From: Neofusicoccum parvum
Taxonomy: Eukaryota; Ascomycota; Dothideomycetes; Botryosphaeriales; Botryosphaeriaceae
Assembly (NCBI GenBank): GCA_020912385.1
Contig: CP087212.1
Coordinates: 2,232,001-2,296,000 of the forward strand
DNA length: 64,000 nt
Reading direction: 5' to 3'
Part shown: positions 45,154-56,877 of the stretch, one piece after another
How positions within the stretch are numbered: position 1 is the first letter of the stretch
Layout of the letters: every line of letters begins with the position of its first letter
Notes under the pieces: generated by a model
Seen by the model: only the letters and a program-made list of their open reading frames with translations
Database searches by the model: none
Told to the model about the DNA's origin: nothing
Translations under genes and position numbers: made by a program

Positions 45154-48100
45154 ATGGCCGCACCGGCCGACCTCGACCGGCCATTCCCGCCCGGGGTGCC
45201 ACATGGAAAGGACAAACACGATGGCAGCGATGACACACCTTCCGAGCAAGCGGTAGACTTCTACGACGTAGCCGAGGAAGAAGTACTCCGCAAGACGCAA
45301 TGGAAAGACCTTTTCAACTTCATGACAAGGAAGCACACCCCAATCTTCGTCTTCGCTTTCGGTCTGTCTATCATCTGCGGCATGGCCGGGCCGGCCAACG
45401 CATACATTCTCGGAAAAGTCTTCGACCAATTCTCAAAACATGCGGCGGGGAGTATTACGGGCGCAAAGATGAAGGAAGAAGTTTCGAAGTACTGCATTTA
45501 CTTGGTCGGACTTGCTGCAGGTAATTGCCTTCTTAACAGTGTTTACTTCGCCACATGGATTCTCTTTGGAGAGACGCAGGCTCGTAGTGCTAGAGAAAGG
45601 GTGTTCGCAGCGCTGCTTAGGCGGAACATGACTTGGTACGATCAGAGGAAGAACGGCGTGGCCGCAATGGTACCAAGACTACAGATGTAGGCATTTCTCT
45701 CCACTGTCCGGACAAAAGCACGGCGCTGACGCAAGGCCAACCCCAGGCAGACCCGCGAATTGCAAATCTCCGTCTCGCAACCGCTCGGGACCATCGTCGA
45801 GCTACTAGCCACCACCTTCCTCTCGCTCGGCCTCGCTTTGTACTACTCCTGGCGCCTCACGCTCGTCATCCTATGCGTAGTCCCGATCGCCGCCGTGGGT
45901 ATAGGACTCCTCTCCGCGCGGCTGCAGCCCAACGTCGACAAGCAGTCCGAAAAGCTGCAGGAAGCGCTGAAATATGCGATCGGAGCCATCCGGTCGATCG
46001 AGGCGGTCAAGAGCTTCAATGGGCAGGACCTGGAGGTGTGGAAGTACGCGCGCATCGCGCGGCAGGCGGCGACGTACTACATACGGCAGGCCAACCTGAA
46101 CGCGTGGCAGATGTGCCTCGTGTCCTTCTTCAGCTTCTCCATGTTCATCCAGGGCTTCTGGTACGGCAGCACCCTGCTCGACAAAGGCGAGACGCCCGGG
46201 TCGGTGCTGACCACGTTCTGGGCCGCGCTGATGGCGTGCCAGGGCTTCATGAGCATCTTGCCGCAGCTGCTGGTCATGGAGAAGGGCAGGGCGGCGGGCG
46301 CGAAGCTGAGGGCCGTCATGGTGCATGGGTCGAGGGGGCAGGAAGAGTCGAGGCCTGGGGAGGGGTTGAAACCTGACCACTGTGCTGGGGATTTCGAACT
46401 GAAGAACGTACGTCCACCACCCATGTCTTTTGTTGCTTTAACATTAACATTGATACAGGTTTGCTTCTCGTACCCCATTCGCCCCAACGAGCTTGCCCTA
46501 AACAAAGCCTCCCTATTCTTCGCCGCAGGAGAAACCACTTTCGTCATAGGTAAGAGTGGTTCAGGCAAGTCCACCATCGGGCAAGCCCTGAGCCGCTTCT
46601 ACCCAATCAAGTCAGGCAAAATCACACTGGATGGCAACGCTCTGGAGTCCCTCGACATCGACTGGCTGCGGCGCAACATCACGCTAGTAGAGCAGAGCAG
46701 CACCCTCTTCGAAGGCACCATCTTCCGCAACATCAGCTACGGCCACCCGGACTTCGACAGCGTGGCGCTCGACGATGTGAAAGCGGCGGCCGAATTCGCG
46801 CTGCTGACGGAAACTATCAACAACATGCCGGACACGTGGGACACGGAGGTCGGCGCCAAAGGGGCGTCGATGAGCGGTGGGCAGCGACAGAGGGTCGCGC
46901 TGGCGCGGGCGCGGCTACGGGACACGCCTGTGCTGATCCTGGATGAGTCGACGAGCGCGCTCGATTATATCAATCGCACGCTCATCATGGAGGCGATCCG
47001 CAAGTGGCGGCGCGGCCGCACCACCATCATCATCACCCATGACATCTCGCAGATCGGGCAGGAGGACTACGTCTACATCCTCGAGCAGGGAAGGGTCGTG
47101 CAGGACGGGTACAGGAGGAGCATGGAGAAGGTGAAGAACTCGCCGTTCCAGAAGTTCCTCGCTATAGAGGAGGAGGAAGGATGGGACGAGGAAGTCGAAG
47201 CGGACCCCCCTGCCGCCAGTGCCGCAGAAGACGAAGACCTCTACCGCTGGCAGAGGGCCAGCTCGAGATACTCCACAGACTCTTCAGACGACGAGGACAG
47301 CGTTCAAGATCCCCTGCACAACTACCTGGAAAACGACGTTGTCGGTGCCCCGCGCTACGTGCCAAGCATGTTCGTCGAGCACCGCGTCGAGCCGAGCAAC
47401 CGCAACTCGATGATTCTGCCGCCAGCCATGGGCGGCCAGTTCTGGCGTGTGCTGCCACCCGCCTCCGCCCTATCACCGCCGACGCCGAGTGATGCAGCGA
47501 ATTCACCAAGGCAGTCCATTTATCCCGGATCCGGGGATGTTGGCCTTGGTAGTGGGAAGAGGGTATCCAAATACGACTACGATCACATACTCTCAGACGG
47601 ACATCGCAATACCATGTCCTCTCGGGACTACGAGATCGGGCTGGGAGTCATGAGCAGCGGAAACTCCGTACGCAGGAGCAAGACAGGGCAACGGTCTTCG
47701 GCGATACCCCTGAGGGAGCGGCGCGGAGCCAGGACAACCGTCACTCCCGCCACGCCATTTCTGCCCTCAGCAGACAAGCAGGAAACAGAAACCCCCAGAT
47801 CCCCAGGCCAACCTTCTCCCCACCGCCGCCTCCTCTCCCAACTCCCCATCATCGGCTCCCGCCTCGCCGGCCCCGCGAAGAGAAGCGACCACACCCTCCT
47901 CACCTACCGCCAGATCCTCTCGGACGTCTGGCCGCGCCTGACGTGGCGGCAGCGGCTGCTCCTCGCGCTCGGCTTCTCCGCGTGCATCGCGCACGCCGTG
48001 TCGACGCCCGTCTTCGCCTTCGTCTTCAACAAGCTGCTCACGACCTTCTACCTGCGCGGGCCGGACCGGGCGCGGCGCGCGCTGGTCTACAGCCTCGCGA

Positions 48101-49848
48101 TCCTCGGCGTGGCGGCCGTGGACGCGACGGCCAACTACCTGGCGCACTTCGTGCTCGAGTACTGCGCGCAGATGTGGGCGCACGGCGCGCGGCGGGCGGC
48201 CATGCGCGGGATCCTGGCGCAGCCGCGCGCCTTCTTCGACGCGCCCGCGCACGGCGTCGAGTCGCTGGGCGAGAGCCTGGACTACTACGCCGAGGAGATG
48301 CGCAACCTGGTGGGGCGGTTCGCGGGGGCGGTGGTGATGGCGGTGCTGATGATGGCGACGGCGGTGGTGTGGAGCGTGGTGGCGGCGTGGAAGCTGTCGC
48401 TCGTGGGGCTGGGCGTCGCGCCGCTGTTCTACGCCGTCACCGTCGCCTTCAACCGCGTGTCCGGGCGGCAGGAGAGCCTGCTGAACGCCGCCGACGACGC
48501 CGCCACGCGCGTGCTGGGCGAGACGCTGGTCAACATCAAGGCGGTGCGAGGCCTGGCGCTCGAGGCCGCGCTGCGCCGCAAGCACCTGGCCGCCACGCGC
48601 GCCGTCTTCGCGCGAGGGACCCGGCGCGCGCTGCTCTGCGGGCTGTTCTTCGGGCTGACGGACAGCCTCATCTTCTTCGCGACGGCGCTGCTGTTCTACT
48701 ACGGCGCGGTGCTGGTGGCGGCGGGCGAGTTCAGCACCGAGCGCGTGCTGCAGGTCTTCACCGAGCTGACCATGAGCATGACCAACGTCAACGCCATCGT
48801 CGCCATGATCCCGCAGATGGGGTCGTCGCGCGACACGGCGACGCGGCTGCTGCGCCTGGCCAACCTGCCGCTGCTCGCCTCGCACGAGGCCCGCGGCACC
48901 ACGCGCGTGCCCGTCGTCGGCGACATCGTCCTGCACGACCTCTCCTTCGCCTACCCGTCGCGCCCGCACGCCCCCGTCCTCCGCCACGTCTCGACCGCCA
49001 TCCGCGCCGGCACCAGCGTCGCCCTCGTCGGCACCTCCGGCTCCGGCAAGAGCACCGTCGCCGCCCTCCTCCTCAAGCTCTACCCCCCGCCCGACGGCGA
49101 CGGCCAGGCCGCCATCACCCTGTCCGGCCGCGACATCCGCCACCTGCACACCCGCACCCTGCGCTCGCGCATCGCCCTCGTCGGCCAGCAGCCCACCATC
49201 TTCCCGGCCTCCGTCGCCGACAATATCGCCTACGGCCTCGACGCCGGCCTGCCCGCCATCCGCGCCGCCGCCGCCGCCGCCGGCATCGACGACTTCGTCG
49301 CCAGCCTGCCCGAGGGCTACGACACCCTCGTCGGCGACGGCGGCGGCGTCGGCCTGAGCGGCGGCCAGGCCCAGCGCATCGCCATCGCGCGCGCTCTGGC
49401 GCGGCGGCCCGACGTGCTGGTGCTGGACGAGGCGACGAGCGCGCTGGATGTCGAGAATGCAAGGCTGGTGCGCGAGACGATTCAGCGGTTGATGCGCGGG
49501 ACCAGGAAGGAACGGGAGGCGGAGAGCGTGAGCGGGAGTGGCGGGAGTAAGGGGAGGGTTGGGGTTGGGATGACGGTGGTGATCATCACGCATGCGCGGG
49601 CAATGATGGAGATGGCGGATCGGGTGGTCATGCTGGATCAGGGGCGGGTGGTGGAGGAGGGGACTTTCGCGGAGCTGAGCCGGAGGAAGGGTGGAGAGTT
49701 TGCGAGGCTGCTGAGGGGCGGATTGGAGGATGACAACGGACTGCCGTCAGAGGTGGCAGAGAAAGAGGAGAGAATGAAGAGGATGGAGAAGAGGACGAGT
49801 AGGAGGTTCTCGGGGTTGAGTAGAAGCCGGAGAAGTGGAGTTTGGTGA
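45154..49848 (+). CDS. ste6: Ste6-like full-size ABC exporter (ABCB family)
   Basis: Three exons (45154-45686, 45747-46407, 46459-49848) give 1527 aa; intron 2 (51 nt) is in frame, so it is easily overlooked. The layout is TMD1-NBD1-TMD2-NBD2. NBD1 has Walker A GKSGSGKST at about 429, signature MSGGQRQR at about 535, LILDESTSALD and the H-loop ITHD. NBD2 has GTSGSGKST at about 1255, LSGGQAQR at about 1363, LVLDEATSALD and ITHA. Both ATP sites look catalytically complete. A linker of about 240 residues (630-870), Ser/Pro/acidic and likely phosphorylated, joins the halves and makes the protein longer than yeast Ste6. Ste6 exports the farnesylated a-factor pheromone; that role is the best guess, but mould relatives may also export other lipopeptides or drugs. 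Confidence 0.9.
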
Positions 49849-50111
49849 GAGTGGACGGCTGGACTGTTGGCAATGACTAATTGAAAGAAAAAAGATCTAT
49901 ACGTCAGCAGTTCTTGATCCAGAAGTGTTGTCTCACAATCCGGTAAGCCTTTGAGAGTAGAGGTTGCATCCAGCCCCGCGCGATGCTAATATACGTAATT
50001 TTCATTTTGACTTTTCGCTTGCTATCTTTCCCAAATATCAACACTTTTAACGTCAGCGCTCTTCCAATGTTCCAAACCACTTCCAAAAAAGATGGGTTAA
50101 GCAGTTTCCGC

Positions 50112-51097
50112 TTATCTGTGGCCGGCGAGTCTCCGCTCCTGAACCTCAGAAAGAGCACGGCTGCCGCTAATGTAGGCCACGATCCCGACGGCAGCGGCGG
50201 CCGGAAGCGTCTGGAACAGATTCCAGGCGGTATAGTACAGGAAGAAAATACCCTCGAGCGCAACGATGGAGCCGTAGAATAGTGCGTGCGAGGCTGGCGC
50301 AGCGCCGAATGCCTTGGGGGCGTGCGACAGGTTGGCGCCCAGCAGGGCCCAGGCGCCGAGGAGGATGGGGAGCGTCGCGGCGACGGCGGCGGTGAAGAAG
50401 AGCGTGATCACCTTGGGTGGGTTGCGCGGGTCGTCCTTGAAGATGTGGTGGATCTCGGCCTTCTTGCCATAGCGGACGGGCGGGTCGGGGATGGCGAGCG
50501 GGACGTTCGCGTCACGCTGCACGTCCAAGTCGAAGACCTTGGAGGCGTAGGGAGTAGTCGAGCCGAACGAGGCAATGACGAGGGAGGCCTTGACCGGGGA
50601 GGTGGAGGTGAGGAATTGGGTCGGGAGGTCCTTGTGCGTCTGTGGGGGAGTAGATCAGCTTGCGTTGGTGCGCGGGGATGAAGTGTGGAGTCGCACCAGC
50701 TCGACCTTGCCCTTGCCATTGTCCTTGACGCTCAGAGCGAACGAGTCCTCCAGGCCAGTCGCGGGCTCGGTGAGGGTCAGGAAAGCCTGGTGCGGGCGCT
50801 TTCCCTTCTTGCCCTCGACGGTGGTGAGGACAATCTTCAGCGTGTCCGCAGCGCCCAGCACGACGGGTTCCGCGATCGGAGATTTGGGGCCGAACCTGCA
50901 GAATACACGATTAGCGACCAGGTGTGGTCAATGGCAATCAATTGGGCAGGCTGTGCTCACTTCTCCTTCAGGCCAGTGCCGACGCCAGCGCCCTTGGAGG
51001 TGACGGTCAGGGTGGCATCGTCGAAGCCCCAGGACGAGGCGGCCGAGACGGCGCTAGCTCCGACGAGCAGGAGCGATGGCAGGAACGAGAAACGCAT
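50112..51097 (-). CDS. swp1: oligosaccharyltransferase subunit Swp1 / ribophorin II
   Basis: Three exons (51097-50961, 50895-50697, 50639-50112) give 287 aa. A signal peptide (MRFSFLPSLLLVGASAVSA) is followed by a luminal beta-rich domain (about 20-190) and three C-terminal membrane helices beginning at VITLFFTAAVAATLPILLGAW. The conserved FKDDPRNPPKVIT before helix 1 and LFYGSIVALEGIFFLYYTAWNLFQTL are typical of ribophorin II. It is a non-catalytic subunit of the ER complex that transfers the lipid-linked glycan to Asn in nascent proteins. The C-terminus is short and cytosolic (SEVQERRLAGHR). It converges on the Ste6-like gene with 263 bp between stops. Confidence 0.95.
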
Positions 51098-51604
51098 AGT
51101 CGGACGGGTGCGGTGGTGTTGCTTGGCGGAGGAGAGCGTCGAGATGTTAACAGCTGTTGCCGGAGCTCTGGCGGAGAGGCAACGTAAGCGGCCGCACGGA
51201 CCACCCGCCCATCCATGTCACAGCCCGCCAGCCGCAGCTTCCCCGCCGGCACTTCTACATCTCATGCTACGAGTTTATCTGGACTCGCTCGTTCTAATGG
51301 CATACCGCCTAATCGATTTATTATGTTCGGATCTTGCCAGGTTGTTCATCGGCACCGGCAAGTCCCTCACCAATCACACCAAATTCACATCATTCAGGAA
51401 AAAGTTTAACCTGTGTGCTCGTGAACGCGTTATTTCTAGATCTCCCCGCTAGATACCAGCTCTTCTGAGCTATGGCCGAATAGATATCTCGGCATCTCGT
51501 TTCACAGACTTGCTTCACCCTCCAAGGCCAATAGTCATCTCGACGGCGTTTGAAAAACAGCCAACATCATACTTAATTTTCCATCATCAGTCCTCCTTGC
51601 CCAT
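51098..51604. other. spacer between swp1 start and dioxygenase 3' end
   Basis: 507 bp with the swp1 promoter on its left side; no gene seen. Confidence 0.5.
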
Positions 51605-53054
51605 CTAATTGTGGATCTTCGCATGCAGACCCGGAATGATCTCCAGTTCCTTCTGCTCATACTCGTATTTGCCATCATCGCTGATCTTCGGCGCCTTGGT
51701 CCGGCGCTGCTGCTGCGTCTGCCTAACCTTGACCCACTGCTCCATGGTGAGGTGCTGGCCCAGCTTGGTGAACTCGTTCTCCTCCAGACCCAGGCGCTTC
51801 AGCAGCCCGCTGTTCTTGAGCGGGTCAAGAACGACGTGGTTGTTCGGGCTGCGGCAGGAACTGTCAGCATCGCCTTCCATCTCCCAGCATCCACGCCGAC
51901 TTACCGCGCAAAGTAGAGCACGCCCAACCGATCTACGTGCGCCTGGTCATCCGGCGGCGCGTGCACGCGATGCACGCTCGACTTCAGGTAGCCGCCGGTG
52001 ATGGCCGACAGTGCGTCGCAGATGTTGATGGTGATAGTGGCGTCCTGCGGCTTGACCCACTTCCACTGGCCCTGCGAGTTGAGGATCTGGAGCGCGGCGA
52101 CGGGCTGGCGGAACAGCAGCGTCACGCTGCCGAGGTCGGTATGCCCGGGTGAGAACAGGCTGCCGACGCGCTTGTTCTCCTCGGGCGTGCGCGCCTTGTA
52201 GTGCATATACCTGAAAATTATCTTCTAGTCAGCATCTGTCCGATCTGTCTCACAACCAACCCTTCCAGCATTCGAGAAAATATTAGGCACGGAAGGGGGC
52301 AAAAAAACCGTAAATGATCTTCTCCCTTGTCTTCGTAAACATGGTCGCGCACTAGCTGCTCCTCGTCCGGCAGCTCGAGTATGATGGCGAAGAGCCGGAG
52401 GAGCTTGTTGACGACGAGGTCATGGCATTTCTTGAGGAGTGGTTAGCAAGGTGCAAGTTGTGAAAGGGAAAAAGGCGTGTGATGTACCCGGCTGAATTGC
52501 TCGATCTCTTGGATGTTGTCCTCCAGAACTGGCGGCTGCTTGCGCTTGTGGAAACCGTCGAACTTGGGGATGTTGTAAACCTGGACATTGTCCTTGATCG
52601 TGCCATCCTCAGTAAGACTATTTGCTAGTAAGTGGCCGACTATTTGAGAGTCAAAGAGGCAAATGATACTCACTTCCTCAGCCCTGCCGGCCTGTATCCA
52701 TTGTACTCTCCGTTTTCCAGGTCAGTGAGGTTGTGGTATTTGAGTTTCTCTTCCAACGGCAAGTTGTAGAACTCGCGGCCTAGCGCAAACTGCCGGTCGA
52801 CCTCCTCCTGACTGATGCCAAAGTTCTTGACGTAGAAGAAACCAACGTGCTGCGCGGCGTAGGTGAGCTGCTCCGCGAGCTTGTCCTTGCCACCGGGCTT
52901 GTCGAACTGGCTCAGGTCGAGTGTGACGAGCTCGGCCCAGTCGACTAATCGCCTACGTCAGTAATGTGAATAGCGGTTCACTCCAGAGTTCAAACTAACG
53001 ATCAGCCTTGGTCACCGGGACCTGCTCGTACGGCGAAATGACTTTTCCAGGCAT
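51605..53054 (-). CDS. 2-oxoglutarate/Fe(II)-dependent dioxygenase (IPNS-like)
   Basis: Six exons (53054-53000, 52944-52674, 52617-52488, 52430-52309, 52210-51905, 51848-51605) give 375 aa. The N-terminal DIOX_N region includes AAQHVGFFYVKNFGIS and REFYNLPLEEKLKY. The catalytic domain supplies iron ligands His216 and Asp218 (PGHTDLGSVTLLF) and His273 (GYLKSSVHRVHAPP), the canonical HxD...H triad. Instead of an obvious RxS pair, 2OG binding would fall near RLGVLYFAR. Related fungal enzymes oxidise small molecules in secondary or hormone metabolism, or flavonoid-like compounds. The start MPGKVISPYEQVPV fits family N-termini. No biosynthetic cluster surrounds it, so the substrate is open. Confidence 0.93.
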
Positions 53055-54412
53055 GGTTGCACCAATTCGTTCAAATACTGTCTCGGTTGTCTGTTGTCTG
53101 CTTAGCTGTTGTCGGTTCAACGTATAGCCCGTGGGATCGTGCTGCTAATGCATGACATTATATGGATGCACCTCATCCCACTATCCATCTGGTCGCCGAC
53201 CACTCGACACCTACCCCTCCACAGTATCTCCGCTTTGAAATCCGGCCATGATATCACCGATCCCCGTAATCACACCATAGATAATCTTCATCCAATGCGC
53301 TGCAGCAACCGGCACGAAAGTGGAGCCCGAGAGCTGCAGAGGCCGTGAGGGGCGAGCAAGCGTGCAATCCTGCCGGACGATACTGGAAAACACCGAGTTT
53401 AGCAGTCTCGCCCGCTTTTGGGAAGCTCTGGAGGGGTTGTGGGCAAGGCGTGATTGGGTAGGCGTGCATTTTGGGAGACGCGTTGTTTTTGTGTGGTCGA
53501 TGGGCGCGGGAGCACGCAATGCGGGGAAGCTCTCACAACATCGGCGATTACCTCCATATGATATCTCCGACACGCCGTATCCTGCGAGAAAGTCTTTTGA
53601 GAAGTTCTTAGCGCTGTGGATGTGTGGCGCTGCGCGTGGGGTGGCAGACTATGGTATCCGCTTGCAATGCTGACCAGTTGTAGTCGTTTTGATTGCCCTG
53701 ACTTGGCCGACTGATTGCGGTTGTCTGGAGTGGTTGACGCATACCTTGCCAAGATCTGTGTTCTAAGTCTTAGACAAGAAGTATGCCAGCTATAGCAACC
53801 ATGCTTCTTTCTTACCCTTCGTTTCTATAGCACCTACTCGGATGCTAACAGCGCAATTGTCAACACTTTAGTCGAAAGGCCCCGGAGGTAAGTAGTATTT
53901 GCTCCCAGCCGCAGTTTTCAAAGCTTTAGACGGTAAACACTCAGCCAATTACTACCCTCCCGTCATATGTCAAAGCATCGTGATGATAACATAGTGAAAT
54001 AGAAACGGCAGAGGTCCGGACGACCACCGCCACAGCGGCAGCCACAGCAAACAGCCGTGTGGCACACCAATGCCTAGTCCAAACAAGCTTCCCTTGCCGA
54101 TGCTTTGATCACCTTGTAAGCACGGCTGGTGGCGGCAAATTGCCGATATTGGACGATCATGCCCATGGCTTGCGTGCTTGTGACGGGCAACCCTGGCGCC
54201 ACGCGGCTCGTGCAGGCCCTTTACTTTTTCCCCTGCCGTGGCTTCTTATCTTGGCCTTGCGCCCCGTCCTTCATGCAGAAAGAGACGTCTCCTCCGCTTA
54301 TGCTCATTTTCAGCCAGTATGGTGTTGTGCATTTTCAGCGCGTGATATATAGCTTCCGAACCGGAGCTTTGTCGGGCATCACAACGGCAACGCTTTTAGC
54401 AGCTTCTGAACC
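53055..54412. other. divergent spacer between dioxygenase and MFS transporter
   Basis: About 1.36 kb containing both promoters; no gene is supported. A shared bidirectional control is possible but no specific site stands out. Confidence 0.45.
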
Positions 54413-56327
54413 ATGGCAGTCGAGAAAGGTCAGCCCAGGACCTTCTTGGGGGTGATCAAAGAGGTCTTTGATTGGTATCCGTCTTCTTACCCAGCCCATG
54501 AGCGGAAGTGAGTCACTGGAACCCTCCCAGTTTTGATACATCGCGCTGACAAATGAAGACTTCTGTTCAAGCTCGATCTCTCCATACTCATATTTGCATG
54601 CTTATGCTTCTTCACAAAATACCTCGACCAGTCGAACATCAACAATGCCTATACCTCCGGGATGAAGGAGGAGCTCGAGCTTTATGGCAATGAACTCAAC
54701 TACTTCAATGTCTGCTACTTCATCGCATATGTGATCGCACAGATCCCCATGCTTTTACTGATCTCCAGGCCAAAGCTGTAAGAAATCCTTCTGTAACCCT
54801 TGCTCCGCAGGATCACTGAATCGTTCCAGGGCACGTTGGCTGCTCCCCACCTTGGAAATCGGCTGGGGAATCCTCACGTTCGCACAGAGCCGAGTGACAA
54901 ATGTGCGGCAGTTGTACGTTCTTCGATTCTTTGTCGGATTGCTGGAGGCACCAGTCTTTGCAGGCACGCATTTCATTCTCGGCAGCTGGTACCGGAAGCA
55001 AGAACTCTTCAAGAGAGCAGGCACGTGGTTCATCTGCAACTCGCTCGGGACAATGGTTAGCGGATACCTGCAAGCTGCAGCATACACGAATCTTTCCGGG
55101 GTTGCTGGAATGGCGGGATGGAGGTAAGCTTCCTCCTCCCCTCTTCACCTGAGCCTACGCTGACCATCACAGATGGCTTTTCATCATAGGTTTGCAGACA
55201 GCCTCACCGGAAAGCCACACAACCAGCTGACACAATCCCCTTAGATGGAATCTTCACCATCCCCGTCGCCCTCGCCGGCTACATCATCTTCCCCGGCATC
55301 CCCGAATCCCCCAAACCCATCTTCCTAACCACCGCCGACATCGCCCTCGCCAAAGCCCGCATGCACGACGAGCAAGTGCGACCATCCGGCAAGATCAACC
55401 TCGACGTCTTCAAGCGCAGCCTCCGCCGTTGGCACATCTACGTCTTCGTCTTCTGCTACATGTACGCCCGCACCTCGCTCCCAACTCCGCACATCAACAG
55501 CTAACGACCCCCCGCCAAGCTGCATGATCATATCCTACTACCCGGCGTCCTACATGAACCTCTGGCTCAAATCGGAGCATTACTCGGTGCCGCAGATCAA
55601 CAAGCTGCCCACCGCCCTCAACGCCATCACCATCGTCTCGTCCTGGCTCGGCACCACGCTCGCCGCCATCTACCCCGCCTGGACCATCTACACCGGCGCC
55701 ATGGCGTCCTGCGTCTTCTCGTGCATCTGCATGACCGTGTGGCGCATCCCGAACGCGCTGAAGTTCGTGGCCTGGTACGCGCTGGGGCTGGCCGGGTGCT
55801 CGAGCCCGATCCTGTACTCGACGGTGAACACGGTGTTGAGGGGGGACGCGGAGGAGAGGGCGTTGGTGGTCGTGAGTGTTCCTTTTCTCGATTTCCTCGG
55901 CGGTTTCGTCAGAGGGCCGTCGAGGATGGCGTGGTAGGGGTTCGTGCTGATGGGGGACAGGGCTCGATGATGTCGTTCGGCTACAGCTTCAATATCTGGG
56001 TCCCGCTGCTGCTGTTCCCGACGGCGGGGGATTGGGGTGCCCCGAGGTGGAAGGCTGGGTGGCCGAGCAGTATTGCGTTTTTCACGCTGCTGTGGCTGGG
56101 GTTCGTGACGGCGGTGTATTTGCACAAGAGAGAGTGAGTAATGGAATCTCCGAATGGGATGGCCGCGAGAATAAGCTAATTCTTTTTGATCCGACAGCCT
56201 CAAGAAACAGCAGATCAACGACGAGGGAGACGCTGGCTCCGACGAGGCGGGCGTAGAAGAGGAAGATGCTGGGGACAGAAAACTAGCGATTGGTCGAGTT
56301 GCAGCGACCGTGCCAGAGGAGCTTTGA
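54413..56327 (+). CDS. MFS transporter, anion:cation symporter family (Dal5/Fen2/Liz1-like)
   Basis: Eight exons (54413-54507, 54559-54777, 54830-55123, 55173-55189, 55245-55461, 55520-55871, 55961-56133, 56198-56327) give 498 aa. Exon 4 is a 17-nt microexon encoding WLFII across its junctions. About 12 helices are predicted. [20 protein letters not shown] followed by [15 protein letters not shown] is the TM1-loop-TM2 signature of the allantoate/pantothenate permease group, and the conserved R...[20 protein letters not shown] lies in TM4-5. Substrates in this group are carboxylated vitamins and nitrogen compounds (pantothenate, biotin, allantoate). The YTSGMKEEL form is closest to Fen2/Liz1-type pantothenate carriers, but this is an inference. 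The tail is acidic and cytosolic. Confidence 0.92.
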
Positions 56328-56532
56328 GTTTCCACTTAATGTTTATCTGTTCTTGCCATCGGCTACGCAAGGTTCTTAGAACATCATGAATTGCCGCATA
56401 GAAGGGTTACTGCGCCCATGGTCATGAAGTGTTTGGGCTTCGGTTGCCAACGCCAATTTATACGGCGAGTTCGCGATGCTTATGGCCTCCGCAGTTGCAG
56501 ATGATATTAGGGTTGAGGAATTTGAATACGTC
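56328..56532. other. 3' flank of the MFS gene
   Basis: Short AT-rich spacer leading into the foldback repeat; nothing else seen. Confidence 0.5.
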
Positions 56533-56689
56533 TACGAGGTCGGTCCGGATAGTATTGCACATGGGTAGTTGAGGCATTCGTCCGGACGCAAATGTGCAGT
56601 GAGAGGAATGTCAACCCCGTCCGGATGAATGCTTCAACTGCCTATGTGTGAAAGGCACGTGTTGCAATACTATCCGAACCGACGTCGTA
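56533..56689. repeat. foldback (MITE-like) element
   Basis: Left arm 56533-56587 and right arm 56619-56689 are imperfect inverted repeats around a 31-nt loop. The arms share blocks such as cggatagtattgca and gtccgga. The right arm has an extra insertion of about 17 nt (around gtgtgaaaggcacgt). Mismatches are largely C/T and G/A. The right arm has a relative at 34571-34640 and a shorter one near 230, which indicates a dispersed non-autonomous family. No target-site duplication is evident. It ends about 190 bp before the HET gene start. Confidence 0.75.
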
Positions 56690-56877
56690 TGTACTATTCT
56701 TTGAAACCTATTTTTAATTCTTCTTAGTGAAATGTCAGCCGCACGAAGTAGTTGCTTTTTTAGCGGCCGGCGTGGGGGCCGATCGGTTGCCTCCGACCCC
56801 GCTTTTCGACCTACATCTCTGTGAGGCAATGAACTCACGAGTGCTTGTCTCGCGTTGGCTCAAGGCCAGACTCGGAA

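Noticed and set aside
47767..49593. 608-codon open frame antisense to the Ste6-like gene, and a 535-codon frame in another plus frame (47943-49550)
   Set aside because: Both are by-products of very GC-rich third positions in the real gene; the translations are His/Arg/Gly-rich repeats without domains.
53109..53752. Short open frames between the dioxygenase and the MFS transporter
   Set aside because: All below 121 codons, overlapping on both strands, none with recognisable features.
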